This document shows positions 22,081 to 32,989 of a stretch of DNA of 64,000 bases, piece after piece (the first letter of the stretch is position 1; every line of letters starts with the position of its first letter). The notes beneath the pieces are model-generated. The model saw only the letters and a program-made list of their open reading frames with translations. It had not been told where the DNA came from and did not search any database. Origin of the DNA: Blastomyces gilchristii SLH14081 (Eukaryota; Ascomycota; Eurotiomycetes; Onygenales; Ajellomycetaceae); NCBI RefSeq assembly GCF_000003855.2, contig NW_003101678.1, positions 3,629,891 to 3,693,890 of the forward strand. Reading direction: 5' to 3'. The translations under genes and the position numbers were made by a program.

Positions 22081-23814
22081 ATGAATAAAACTGAGTTAAT
22101 TCATTTCTTTCCTAGATTCAATAAGAAAGAACTATCTCTAACTCTTTTAAATAGAGAGATTAAACCCAGTTTAAATGTCAAATGATTAGAAGTATGATTA
22201 AACTCCAAGTTGAATTTTAAATATCATATTCAACAAAGAACTGTTAAGGCAGAAAGACTATTGAATAACATTATCAGACTATTAAATACAGAGAGAGATC
22301 TATTCTTTCAGGCTATGAGATAGTTATATATAGTCTGTATTATCTCAGTAGCTGATTATGAAGTTCAAGTTTGATGAAATAATCAAGAAAATTTCACTGA
22401 ACTCTTTCAAAGTCTGTAAAACAGAGCTTTGAGAAGAATTCTGAGAGCATTCAAATCATCTTCTATTAAAGCAATGAAAATTGAAGCTTCAATTTCTTCT
22501 TCTACTATTAGATTTGAAAAGATCTGTATGAACTATACTCTGAGAGTTATAAAGATGAGCTTAAATTATATAATCAGAGAAAGAGTCTCTTTCTCATTTT
22601 TATCAGTTAACTCTGAAAATGAACTGAATTAAAATAGATTTCTTGATTAAAATGAAAATAATTCTTCAAAGAAAATGTCTTCTCAACTGTACAGACTATA
22701 CTCACTGATTAAAAATCAATTTTCTTCTTTAAATATTGAAAAAGTTGATCATGAGAAGTTATCTCTCTGAAGAGAAAAGCTTGAATCTCTTATAAACTTA
22801 TAAATAAATGAACTATTTAAAGAGAAAGAATATGAACAGTATTTAAAGAGAATTTCTACAATTAATATAAAAGACTCTATTCTGATTTATTCAGATGACT
22901 CAAAAAATGAGAATTTGAATAGATTAGATACAGACATTGCTTATACTGAAGATAATATTAATTTTATCTCAGATTTCTGAAATTTAGACTGTGAATCTGA
23001 AGTCTTTGATGCTGAATTATTTACAATAGTGAAAGCTTTCCAACTTATTAAAATAAAATCTCATAAAAGAGAAAATAGTTTGAAAGAGATATGAATATTC
23101 TCTGATAGTCAAGCTGCTTTAAAAAGACTTAGAAATAGTCAGATTCATAATGATCAAATGAATCTTGAACTGATCTTAAACTTCATTTTAAAAATTCAAA
23201 AGAGAAGAATATTAAAGCTGATAATTCATCTGCACTGAGTTCCTGCTTATATAAATATTCATGATAATCAATTGACTGATTCAGTTGTAAAAAATGATTC
23301 AGAATTAAGCAGATCTGTTCAAAAAATTATGTCCTAGTCTTTTATAAAGAGAAGAATAAAAGAATCTTGTTTAGACAAGTGAAATGAAAGCTGGCAGAAA
23401 CAAAAGAAGAGTATACATTATTCAAGATTTGAAACAAAACCCAAGTGAAAATCTTATTCAATTAAATGTAAAAAGAAAATATTCTCATCTATAATACAGC
23501 TGAAATTAGAATATGACTATTTTAAATCTTATATACAAAGATTTGATGATAGATTTGATTCAATAGAATGCTCATTCTGCAATGCAAATGAGAATTCTGA
23601 GCATATTATAATGCACTGTGTATTATACAATAGTCTCAGAGTCAGATTGAAAGAGAAGTACAATCTAAATCAATTAAATATGAGATTCTTATTCTCAACT
23701 GAGACAGGAATTAAATACTTAATAGACTTTCTATCAGAAACTCAAGCAGCTATAAGAAAATGGCTGAATTCAGAAATATCTGAATATGAAGAGAAGGAAA
23801 TTGATCAGATATAG
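22081..23814 (+). pseudogene. LINE B ORF relic: RT thumb, RNase H, zinc-finger tail
   Basis: It starts within the RT at NKTELIHFF, at the junction of the internal deletion, so the catalytic palm is gone. The thumb/connection is at 22081-22640 (frame 22429-22632, MRRILRAFKSSSIKAM). RNase H has all the expected acidic positions: LIYSDDSKN (22880), DAELFTIVKAF (23010), IFSDSQAAL (23098) and DNQLTDSV (23265). The C-terminal finger CSFCNANENSEHIIMHC (23571-23621) has the CCHC-like pattern seen after RNase H in many LINEs. The last open block runs 23611-23814 to the natural stop. Several Trp codons have become TGA. Confidence 0.88.
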
Positions 23815-24180
23815 TCTGTTAAAACAGCTATATACTATCTTTCAATAATTTATTTCATTACAGTCTCTCATTATTTTACTTTATCTTTTTCTTTCTATTC
23901 TTTTCTATCTATCTATTTAATGTGTCTATTTTTAAGACTGTGTTCTCTTTTCTTTTGTCATGTCAAATGGTTTCAAAGTATCAGAAGATGTTAAAATACT
24001 GCAATTTATAAACAGTTTTTGTATTCTGAGCTGGAATTTTCTGATTTTGCATATCTGAAATTGATGAATGTATAATAGTTAACTGTATAGATATAGGAAA
24101 AACCCTGAGAACTTTTAGTTCTCAGGTAGATGTCATAGTCTCTGACTGCATACATCTATAATTGAAGAATAATAATAATA
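23815..24180 (+). other. LINE B 3' untranslated region and (AAT)n tail
   Basis: A 3' UTR of about 365 bp, shared by all four LINE copies. It ends ATACATCTATAATTGAAG followed by AATAATAATAATA. The tail is likely the site recognised by the LINE reverse transcriptase; the SINE ends in a very similar word. Confidence 0.85.
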
Positions 24181-24195
24181 AGTGTAATCAAAGAA

Positions 24196-27100
24196 CTGAA
24201 TACACTTATCAAAAAGTCTGACAGAGGTGTCTATACTCTTTGCACTCAAGAACGATAATAGACTATGTCTATGTATAGACTACAGAGGCCTCACTAAGAT
24301 GACAGTTAAGAATTACTATTCATTATCATTAATTAACAAGATAATCAATTAATTATCTGAAGCAAAGATGTTCTTAAAGATTGATATACAGAATATCTAT
24401 TATAGAATCAGAGTTAATGAAGATAACATTTGAAAAACAGCTTTTTATTCTAAGTATAGTAATTTTAAATATCTTGTTTTATTTTTTAATCTTTATAATG
24501 CTTCAGCCATCTTTCAGATCTATATAAATGAGATACTGTGAGCCCTTGTCAATGTCTTCTGTATAGTATACTTAGACAACATTCTAATCTTCTCAAAAAT
24601 GAAGAAAGAATATAATACTCATGTTCAAGAAGTATTGAGTTACTTGAGACAGGATTAACTCTATATAAATACTAAAAAATGCTTGTTCTACATACAGAAG
24701 ATTGATTTCTTAGATTATATTATTAAGATAAATAGCATTTCAATGAATAGAAGCTGAGTCTCTGTCATTGAGAACTGACTGATACTGTGAATGTACTGTA
24801 AGATACAGATATTTCTAGAATTTATGAATTTCTACAGATGATTCATCTATGCATATTCACAGATTACTGCTTCTCTTACAGATGTGTTAAAGAGAAGTAT
24901 GAAAGATAAAAAAACAGAACTGTTTATTCTCATTCAAGATGTTATACAGATATTTATAACATTGAAATAAGCTTTTACAGATGTTACAATGCTGAATCAC
25001 TTTAATCCTGACTTACTCAGTCAGTGTGAGACTGATACATTCAGAAATGAAATCTATGAAATCTTTTCACAGTTGACACTGAAGATCTTTTAACACTGAA
25101 AGAATCAGAGAATAATTACTTCTGAAGATACAGATAATGAAATATCTGTGAAAGAAGACTTTTTCACAGAGTCTATAAGACACTGTGAATGAAGATTAGT
25201 GATCTTCTTCTTCAAGAAGTTATCACTCACACAGAGAAGATATGATATTCATAATTAAGAGATGTTAGTAATTATTGAATTGTTTAAGATCTGATAATAT
25301 TATCTTCAGAGTAGTAAGTACTCAGTGCAAGTTCTTACTGATTATATAAATCTGTGTTACTTCTTAATTACAAAGAGCTTGATAAAATGTTAAGTCAGAT
25401 GAGCAGACCTGCTTTCAGAGTATGATTTCTATATCTGATACTGTTCAGATCAGCTTAATCCTGTTAACTCACTGTCTAGACAGCTCAATTATAATATCAT
25501 TGATGCAGAGAAGAATTCTATAAAAGAATCTCTGTCATCACTGCAGAAGAAGCTGACTACAGAGAATTCAGATTCTGTGAAGCTCAGAAATAGCACTGAT
25601 AAGACAGCTGTGTAACTTAGAATAGACAGTGAAAGAAAATCTGAATCTCTGTAGAAGACTGATACTGAAGATCATGAGCTTCTCATATTATATCTTACTA
25701 TTATTGAATTGATAAAGAATGAAACAGTCTATAATCTTTCAACTCAACTACTTTTGAAATTCATTGATAAGTTATAGAAGAGAGACATCTTTACTGCAGC
25801 TTGAATTCAGAAGTTGAAGAAGAAAGAATTCAGTTTAAACTTGAAAGAGACAGACTCTGAGTAGAGCAGTGCTGCTAAGAAACTAAGTCACTGATAACTA
25901 GAAGAATGTGAACCTCTACTGCTGAATAATTCAGTCTTCATCTCTTATAGCAGAGTAGTGTGTCAGAAGTTATTGAGAATTCATTATAATAATTCTCATA
26001 CAGAGCACTTCAGATTAGAGAAGACTGAGAAGCTTCTAAAATGTAAATATATTTGAGATAAGCTCTGAGCAGATGTTAAAGAGTATATTAAGACTTATAA
26101 TATCTGTCAAAGAATAAAGATCTCACAGTATAAGTAATACAGTGAGTTAGTATCACTATCTATTTTAAAGAGCTTATGACAGAATCTATCAATGAATTTC
26201 ATAGTTAATCTACTAAAGTTGATAAGAGTCAAAGAATATGACTTAATTTTAGTCATTATTGACTGCTTCATAAAGATGATTAAATATATCTCTATTTATA
26301 AAAAGATTAAAGCCTCTGAATTAACTGACCTATTTTTAGATATCATTATTCATGATTATAGTGCTTCAAAATCATTGATATCAGATTGAGAATCTCTCTT
26401 CATCAGTAAATACTGATCAGCTTTTTACTATTATCTTATAATAAGGCATCTTCTCAGTACTGCATTTCATCTGTAGACAGATGATCAGACTGAACATCAG
26501 AATCAGATACTAGAACAGCATCTTTAAGTATTCTATTTATATTATCAGAATGATTAACTCAAACATCTTCTAATCACTGAATTCATATATAATAATGCAA
26601 AGAATATAATCTTAAAGATATCTTCTTTCTATACTTGTTATAAATATAATTCTTCATTACTCAGTGACATCATGAATGATATTTCAAAGAGAAAGATAGA
26701 CAGTCAGAATGTCAAACAGATACAGAGAACAGAGTACTTCTCAGTGTCAGAAGTAAAAGCAAGATTGAAACTTTTGAATAAAATTTATAAGAAGACAGTG
26801 AAAAGCATCTATCATACTCAGAAGTAGCAGATGAAATACTATAATTAAAAACATCTTTTAATGAAGTTCTTAATAGAGAATTAAGTGCTACTTTCAGCAA
26901 AGAATATCAAGATAATAAGACTGTGTAAGAAGCTCAGTAAGTAGTGACTAGAATCTTTCTCAGTAATAAGAGTGATGAATAAGCAGATATATAAGTTGAA
27001 ATTACTCACAGAATTGAAATCAATTCATTCTATTTTTCACATTTTCTATTTAAAGCTCTATAAGTAATGTTCTGAGATGAAGCTATCTCAGCTGAATAAT

Positions 27101-27340
27101 ATCAAGATTGAGAGTGATACTGAATATCTTATGAAGAAAATATTAAATAAGTGAATATATTATGATAAGCTTCAATATCTTATTAAATGAGAAGATTATT
27201 CATTATCAGAGAATTTATGAGAACTGCTTAAGCATTTGAAAAATGCTTAGAAAGAGATTGTAAGCTATGAGATAGCTAGTAGAGATCACTCTGTTACACA
27301 TCAGAGATGTTAAGCAAGAAATACTGCTTAAGACTTCTTA
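24196..27340 (+). pseudogene. pol: Gyp-2 pol relic (RT, RNase H, integrase, chromodomain)
   Basis: RT: DYRGLTKMTVKNYYSLSLIN (about 24280), FLKIDIQNIYYRIRV (24372) and the catalytic VYLDNILIFS (24564-24596; canonical YLDD). RNase H: YDIHNWEMLVIIELF (25237), with LTDYINL and SLSRQLNY to 25490. Integrase: HTEHF and ICQ of the HHCC finger (25990-26110), then a DDE core with IIDCFIKM (26192-26389 frame) and LISDWESLF. C-terminal chromodomain at 27105-27290: LNKWIYYDKLQYLIKWEDYS then ENLWELLKHL, with the expected aromatic residues. Nearly every stop is TGA at a Trp position or TAG/TAA at a Gln position. Confidence 0.9.
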
Positions 27341-27690
27341 TTTTTTCTAAAGGATTTTTTTAGAGATAATCTCACAGTGATGAGCTGATATCTTATAAGC
27401 TCTGTAGCACTCTTCTTCTATTTTCTCTTAAAGGATTTTTTAGAAGTTTAATGAGATTACACAAGTGTAAAATTCCTGAAGTGATTAATAAGAAAAGAAA
27501 GAGATATTTGAAATTAATAAAAAAGATTAATATTATTGACTCACAGACTGCTGCTATTCTAATGAGGCTGCAGCTCACTGAAAAAGTAAAAAGAGAGATC
27601 AGAGCCTACTTATTAACAATCACATTCTCATTAAACTCATTCTCTACTGTTGAAGTCTTCAGCACTGACATCTTTGTCTGTTAAGAAGTT
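27341..27690 (+). other. Gyp-2 segment after the chromodomain with a 77-codon open stretch
   Basis: The stretch 27451-27684 is open and Lys-rich at its start (KKRKRYLKLIKK) and then Leu/Ser/Thr-rich. It follows the chromodomain of Gyp-2 in the same direction and could be the tail of pol or chance. A 14-bp word AAAGGATTTTTTTA-like occurs twice (27350 and 27432), suggesting a small local duplication. I do not recognise the peptide. Confidence 0.35.
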
Positions 27691-29131
27691 AGCACTGTGA
27701 TGCTGCAGAAGAGCATGAGAAATGTATAAAATATTAACTTATTAACTTATAAAGCATCTCAGTTATCTGTTTTAATTGAAGTGAGATTCTCTTCAATCAG
27801 TGATTGATCTCTGTGACACTTTCAATAGCAGTGTCAGCTGACTTCTTCTTAAGATCAGTCATTCTGAGGTGTTTTTTCATCTCAGAGATTCACACTTTTA
27901 TCTTCTTTTACAGATAAGAAGGAGAAATCTCTTCAGTCTTAATAGAATCTATCAATGCTTGAAGCTCTGAGACTCTTGCTCTGTACTGCTTAGATATCTG
28001 AGCTTCTTATCAGAGCTGATACAATGTCTTCTTGTAGAGTAGATAATACTTATAAAGAGATAGAAGTCATTGTTACAGACACAATGAAAATAATAAGAGT
28101 GAGAGAAGAGATGAATACATAAGATCTTCCTGTTCTTCAGCTGCTTAGTGCAGTGCAGACAAGTGACAGTGTTAGTCAGAGACTGCATCAGAGTCTTCTC
28201 ACAGAGAGAAGACAAAGAAACTACAGAACTCTGCAGACTCAACTCAGCAGCATTCTGAGCAGGGCTCAGATATGCTGTGAGAGAGAAATTACAGATTGAG
28301 CTTCTTAGAGTCACTGTTCTCAGAATCAAGCTCTTCTCAGGTTTCTCTCTGAATGATCACACAGAGTCATACATCACTGTATTAGCTGAGAGAGAGGATG
28401 ATGTTACAACAGTAATGAAAGAGACAGAGAAAGAACTGAACACATATGAATCAATTAGCAGAAGAGATGACACCTCACTGTAAGACACAGTAACTATCAC
28501 TGCAGCTGTAAGAGAAGCAGGAGAAGAAGAAGAAGAAGATGTGATAATGAGAGCAGTGCTCTCACAGTTAATTAACACTGTTATCTCTGTCTTCAACTAA
28601 GCTTTCTTGACAGTTATGAAGACTGCAGCTGCATCACAAAGACATTTATTCACTAGAAAATGTCAGAATAAGTTCTTTATTATTCTTCAAGAATGATACT
28701 CTCATACACTCACTATTATAATTAAGAGAAGGAGAAGAAAAATATATTATAAGAAGAGAGAGATCTTTTTGAAAAATTCTGTTACTACTATTAGCTTTGT
28801 CTCTAAAACACATCACTTTTATAGAAAATTTCATATATAAAATGAAATATGATAAGAGATCTACAAGTTACTTATTAACTATGTTTTTCATATTTCAAAT
28901 TGATATATAAGGAACTCACTTATCATATGTTTGATTTAAATGAAGATGAAAAAAGAAAGATCTACACAGTCAGTAAAAAAACTCATCTATTTCTTTGTAT
29001 TATATACAGTATATGCACTGTTAATCAGTTGATAATCATTGCTATATAACAAAGATAACTCTTAATTCAGTAATCTTAAGAGTATCAGAACTATACTCTT
29101 AAAGAAAAGAGTATTATCACATCTCTGACTG
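27691..29131 (-). pseudogene. Gyp-2 3' tail with antisense coding-like region
   Basis: Between pol and the 3' LTR is 1.4 kb of extra sequence. On the minus strand two successive open stretches occur, 28357-28596 (79 codons, Ser/Thr/Val-rich) and 27952-28329 (125 codons), the second with a Cys pair and scattered Cys (CLHC, CIH, HCVC). In reading order they could form one antisense gene. Extra antisense genes next to the 3' LTR are known in some gypsy elements. I do not recognise the protein and name no function. The overlapping plus-strand frame 28277-28483 is probably a shadow. 28650-29131 shows no clear coding. Confidence 0.4.
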
Positions 29132-29647
29132 TGTCAAGACTCTGCTGTGATTTCACACATCTCATTGCTTTTATATGAATGATTTCATTTTATCTGAACT
29201 AGTTTTCAATCACTCTATGATATCATTCAGATATATCATAGAAAGATCTGATTGATAAATATGAGAATCTCACTTCTATACAAGATCAGCAGATTACTCT
29301 TTCTTGATAGTGAGACATCACTGAGATATTGCTCCAGCTATTCTCACTCATAGAATAAGAGAAGAGTATCTGCTCATTGTCTATATAGAATAGCTAGATA
29401 CTGGCTTCTTATTAAAGAAGTCAGTAATTTGTTTTTCTCTGACTGAAATATATACAAGAGTTACTGTATTCCTCATACAATTTTCTTAATATACTAAGTA
29501 TCATGTCTGTGATATCCTCATAATAACCCTGTAGCCTATGAGCTCGCTATTCAAGCAAGATAGTCAAGCTCATTCATACAGCTTCCCAAACAACTACTTC
29601 TACATGACGCCGCCGACTAGCTACCGCTTCGGTTCCGTCACGTTACA
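29132..29647 (+). repeat. Gyp-2 right LTR (516 bp)
   Basis: It aligns with the left LTR apart from the MITE and a 17-bp gap. Its left (inner) end is AT-mutated (TGTCAAGACTCTGCTGTG against the GC-rich left LTR start), while its last ~80 bp keep GACGCCGCCGACTAG and CCGCTTCGGTTCCGTCACG, which are AT-mutated in the left LTR. Host sequence resumes after GGTAC. Confidence 0.93.
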
Positions 29648-29652
29648 GGTAC

Positions 29653-30960
29653 ATAGACTGATTAGTAGTTGAAAGTAATATATTCTGATTGATTATAATT
29701 AATGTATATCTCTCATGAATGTTGATTGATAACTTCTTCAGAAGTGACTTCAGAGACTCAGAAGCCTGCTCAGACAGCACAATCTCTTGCTTCTATATAG
29801 ACATTTGAGTTCACTAAATTTATAATATCTGTGTTATCATTCTTCAGCACAGATGTATGAGTGACTGAGATGTAACATCTTCTCTCACTGTTCTATATAC
29901 TCTTGAGCTTGATCAGACAGTCATTCAATGTCTGAAGTTGTATGCAGAAGCCTTTATAAGTTGAGTCTTTGTCTACACTTACAAGAGTCTGTAAGAGTTT
30001 GAAAGTTAATACTTTCTTAAGCATACTAATCTTTATTCAATTCTTTCAAGATTGATCACCTGCTTCTAGAATCTTGATATCAAAGTTAGGAATGAATGTT
30101 GTAAGAGAAGTGTTTCTCTGTCAGATACTCTGTAATCAATCTCATGCTTTCTGTTGCATAGCAGTTGTCTTGAAACAGAATATTGAGATATTTAATGATG
30201 TTATCAGATGTTCATAATACTAGTTTGCATGCTTTCATTCATGAATGAAACTTTTATCTTACATGATTCTTTAATTGATCATTCATATATCAATCTTGAT
30301 TAGTTAATAAATCAATGGCATCTTCATCTACACTTAGTTTCATAAGCATTTCCAATTTTCATAATGAGTAGAGAGTGATATTGAAAGCATTGAAATATAT
30401 AAGAGTGTCTAAGCATTTCTTCAGGGCTTGTATTGTGTTCATATTCAATTCTGTCAGTGTTGAAATTGCAGGGATTTCTTATTAAGTTAATCACTGAATT
30501 TCCTTGTATTGATGTTGTTGATTTGCATGCATATCAGCTATTTATTGTTATTGTAATTTCAACATTACTTAAAGCCACTATGATACTGTATCTATGCTCA
30601 TATTCGAGAGTTCTCTCATGTTATCAGTAGACATATCATTCATTGAATGTATAGTATCTGTGAAATCAGAAGTAGTGTAATTGTATAAATATCTTATATA
30701 TCTAAGATGTCAGAACTCTTGAGTCTTTCACTGACATTCTCTTTGTAAGATCTTGTTCTCTTCATAAGATTTTATTACAGGGTCGGAGTGACTGATGAGT
30801 AAGCTTCTATCTAGAAACTCAGTGTTCACTTAACTCATTATTCATTTCTCTTATTTCTTACACATCATTATATGTTTGAATATCTTCTCAATGAATAATT
30901 AGTTTCTAATAAGAAGACAATGAATGTGAATAATTGTTTCTAATGTGAAGATAATGAATG
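29653..30960 (-). pseudogene. gag: Gyp-1 C gag relic
   Basis: Minus-strand gag between the 5' LTR (30970-31240) and the Gyp-2 insertion. It is collinear with gag of copies A, D, E and F: the segment with LKKVLTFKLLQTL is at about 29960-30040, and the Ser-rich N-terminus is at 30640-30840. The zinc knuckle lies at the junction with Gyp-2. It is full of stops. The plus-strand frame 30433-30630 is a shadow. Confidence 0.78.
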
Positions 30961-30969
30961 TTTTTCAAG

Positions 30970-31240
30970 TGTAAGAGGCCTACACTGAATAGATTGATAT
31001 AATATTTATAGGTCTTATATAACAAAGTGAAAAATGTTAGAGAAGGAAAAAAAGAGAAAGTACAGAAATCAGTAATCAGAGTGAATATTTATATATATAC
31101 ATGATGAAGCTTCAGAGTGAAAGAATAGAAATTCTATACATTTTCAGCTGAGAATCAGTGACTGAGAATCAGAGCTTTCAGCGGAATCTATGAAGTGTAA
31201 TGAAGTAGTCTATATGATTGATCAGGCGCAGCCCGCTACA
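30970..31240 (-). repeat. Gyp-1 C 5' LTR (271 bp)
   Basis: Partner of 14397-14667, of equal length. The outer (right) end reads CAGGCGCAGCCCGCTACA and is well kept; the inner (left) end is mutated. It is followed by the target duplication CATAA. Confidence 0.93.
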
Positions 31241-31245
31241 CATAA

Positions 31246-32650
31246 GAAGTGAGATTTCTTACAACTCTATAATCACTTTATTAAGTAATATAATAAGTAA
31301 TTGAAGTTGAAGAGTGGCAGAAATTCATGGAAAAAATAGCAGTTTGTTAAGTGAATAAGTTCATTAAGTAGTGAGTTATATTACTACTTTCATCTTCTAT
31401 TTCTACTTCTCTCTTATTAACTCTTTCACTCTTCACTCTCTCTATTATTATCACTGTCTCAATTATCTCATATCTCTCTCTATTACTTTAACTCTCTATT
31501 TCTATCTCTCTTTTCTTATCTCTTGTATCTCTTTCACTCTCTATCAAACTAACCGTGTGACCGTGTCTGAGATCAGAACCAGAATATTTGAGAGTCTCAT
31601 TATTAATTTAATTAATCTCATTACACAGTATTAAGATCAGAGACTAGTCTTATACTATTTCAGTGAGACTTACTATCTACTCTTATCACATTTTCCAAAT
31701 GAGACTATGATTTTCACTTCTCAATTTAAATTATTTTTATTGCTTTAAATGACTTTAAATCTCATTTGAGTGTTATCAAATATTGTTACTTTTTAAAAAA
31801 TTAAAAATAGTCTAGAATAAACTTTAAAATCTCTAAAAATAGTAACTTTATACTAAGAATGAGACTAAATAAAAATAAATAAGATTACTTTATTAATTTT
31901 TCTAAGTTATAGTCTCATTTGGAGATCTGATTAATAGTTACTTTGCATGTTTTTTTAATAATTAGTCTCAGTGAGATTCACACTAAGAAATATATAAGAT
32001 CAGATCAAATGAAATCAAATATAAAATTCATAATTCTGTCAGGCAGTTTACATTCTACTCTCTCTATTATTATTATTATCTTTGCTATCTCTATTACTCT
32101 TATACTTCAGTAACTCTACACTCTCTTTCTCTCTGTATTATTTTTATCGTCTCTTTTATCTCTTTCATCTCTTTTATCTCTTTCATTTCTATCACTCTCT
32201 CTCTCTATCACTCTCTTTCACTCTGTATTATCTCTATTATTATGATCAAATTAATCAGAGCTGTATAAACTGCAGAGTCAGCTGTTCAATTTCATCTGAA
32301 TTCAAAGAAATATACATAATATTACATGAGATTATATTACAGAGCATTTAGTAAAATGAACATAGAAAAGAGTATAAGAAATGTAAATACTGTAAAGAAT
32401 GTATGAAAAGAGCAGAATGAAAAAAAGAATGAAGCTTTGAAGATTTATATAATCTATATAAGTCAGAGCATTCAAATATTTTTAATGAAATGTATATGAA
32501 AAAGTTGATTTTTCTATAATAAATAGAGAGATAATAAATAGATCGAGACTGTTTAAATACACTGAGAGAATGACAATTCTCACACACTAAGCAACTGCAC
32601 ATGAAATGAGTATATTAATGAATTTATAGATTGTAATAAATGTTGAAAAG
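31246..32650. other. Spacer between Gyp-1 C and Gyp-1 D: pyrimidine-rich tract and unassigned sequence
   Basis: The oldest local layer, cut on both sides by Gyp-1 insertions. 31371-31544 and 32051-32245 are almost pure C/T on the plus strand (TCTCTAT and TTTATCTC words) and flank a MITE, so they were one tract before it inserted. From 32280 to 32640 the strand bias flips to purines. One plus-strand frame there contains CKYCKEC near 32374-32396, broken by TGA and TAA. It may belong to the 5' part of Gyp-3 or be single-copy DNA. No gene is supported. Confidence 0.5.
31545..32050 (+). mobile_element. hAT-type MITE, copy 2 (506 bp)
   Basis: Same length and sequence as copy 1 but more mutated, especially at the right end (ending GGCAGTTTA). 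The terminal repeats are CAAACTAACCG and its degraded partner. An 8-bp duplication is not clear (CTCTCTAT against CATTCTAC), because it sits in low-complexity TCT-rich DNA and has mutated. Confidence 0.85.
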
Positions 32651-32921
32651 TGTGACAGGCTGCGCCCGATCAATCATTTAGATAATTTCACTACACTTCA
32701 CAGATTCCGCTGACAGTTCTGATTCTCAGTCATTAATTCTCAGCTGAAAAACTCATAAAATTTCTATTCTTCTGCTCTGAAGGTTCACTGTATATATGTA
32801 TAAATATTCACTCTGATTACTAATTCTCACACTTTCTCTTTCTTTTCTTCTTTAATGTTTTTCACTTTTGTATTATAAGATCTATATATTATACCAATTT
32901 ATTTAGTGTAGGCCTCTTACA
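32651..32921 (+). repeat. Gyp-1 D 5' LTR (271 bp)
   Basis: It starts TGTGACAGGCTGCGCCCGATC (outer end well kept) and ends GGCCTCTTACA. Same length form as copy C. It contains the central ATAAATATTCAC and a TATA-like TATTATAAGATC. Confidence 0.92.
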
Positions 32922-32989
32922 CTTAGAAAAATTTATTATCTTCTTATTAGAAATGATTATTCATCGAGATATCTGAACACATAATAATA

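Larger units (their letters stand above)
21309..24180 (+). mobile_element. LINE copy B, internally deleted, with tRNA-like 5' head
   Basis: It is flanked by an exact 15-bp duplication AGTGTAATCAAAGAA (21294-21308 and 24181-24195). It starts at once with an 82-nt tRNA-like sequence and ends in (AAT)n. Both element ends are present but the middle is missing: against copy C about 2.2 kb, including the endonuclease and most of the RT, is absent, with the junction near 22058-22070. It is therefore non-autonomous. It interrupts the RT of Gyp-2. Confidence 0.95.
18445..29647 (+). mobile_element. Gyp-2, chromodomain Ty3/gypsy element, carrying a MITE and a LINE
   Basis: Two matching LTRs (18445-19491, MITE included, and 29132-29647) enclose gag, pol and a long 3' tail. 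The flanks GGCAC (18440-18444) and GGTAC (29648-29652) are a 5-bp target duplication differing by one C/T change, and the host Gyp-1 C sequence resumes exactly after it. Without the MITE and LINE it is about 7.8 kb. It is unrelated in sequence to Gyp-1. Its downstream tail (27690-29131) carries an antisense open stretch. Confidence 0.94.
14397..31240 (-). mobile_element. Gyp-1 copy C, complete chromovirus, split by Gyp-2
   Basis: It is bounded by two LTRs of exactly 271 bp (14397-14667 and 30970-31240) and by an exact 5-bp duplication CATAA (14392-14396 and 31241-31245). Without the nested Gyp-2 it is about 5.6 kb, a normal chromovirus size. On the minus strand the order is LTR, gag (29653-30960), zinc knuckle, protease, RT, RNase H, integrase, chromodomain, LTR. 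Gyp-2 interrupts it near the gag/protease junction (18444/29648). Confidence 0.95.

Noticed and set aside
31537..32058. Exact 8-bp target duplication for MITE copy 2
   Set aside because: The flanks CTCTCTAT and CATTCTAC match at only five of eight bases in low-complexity DNA, so I do not claim it.
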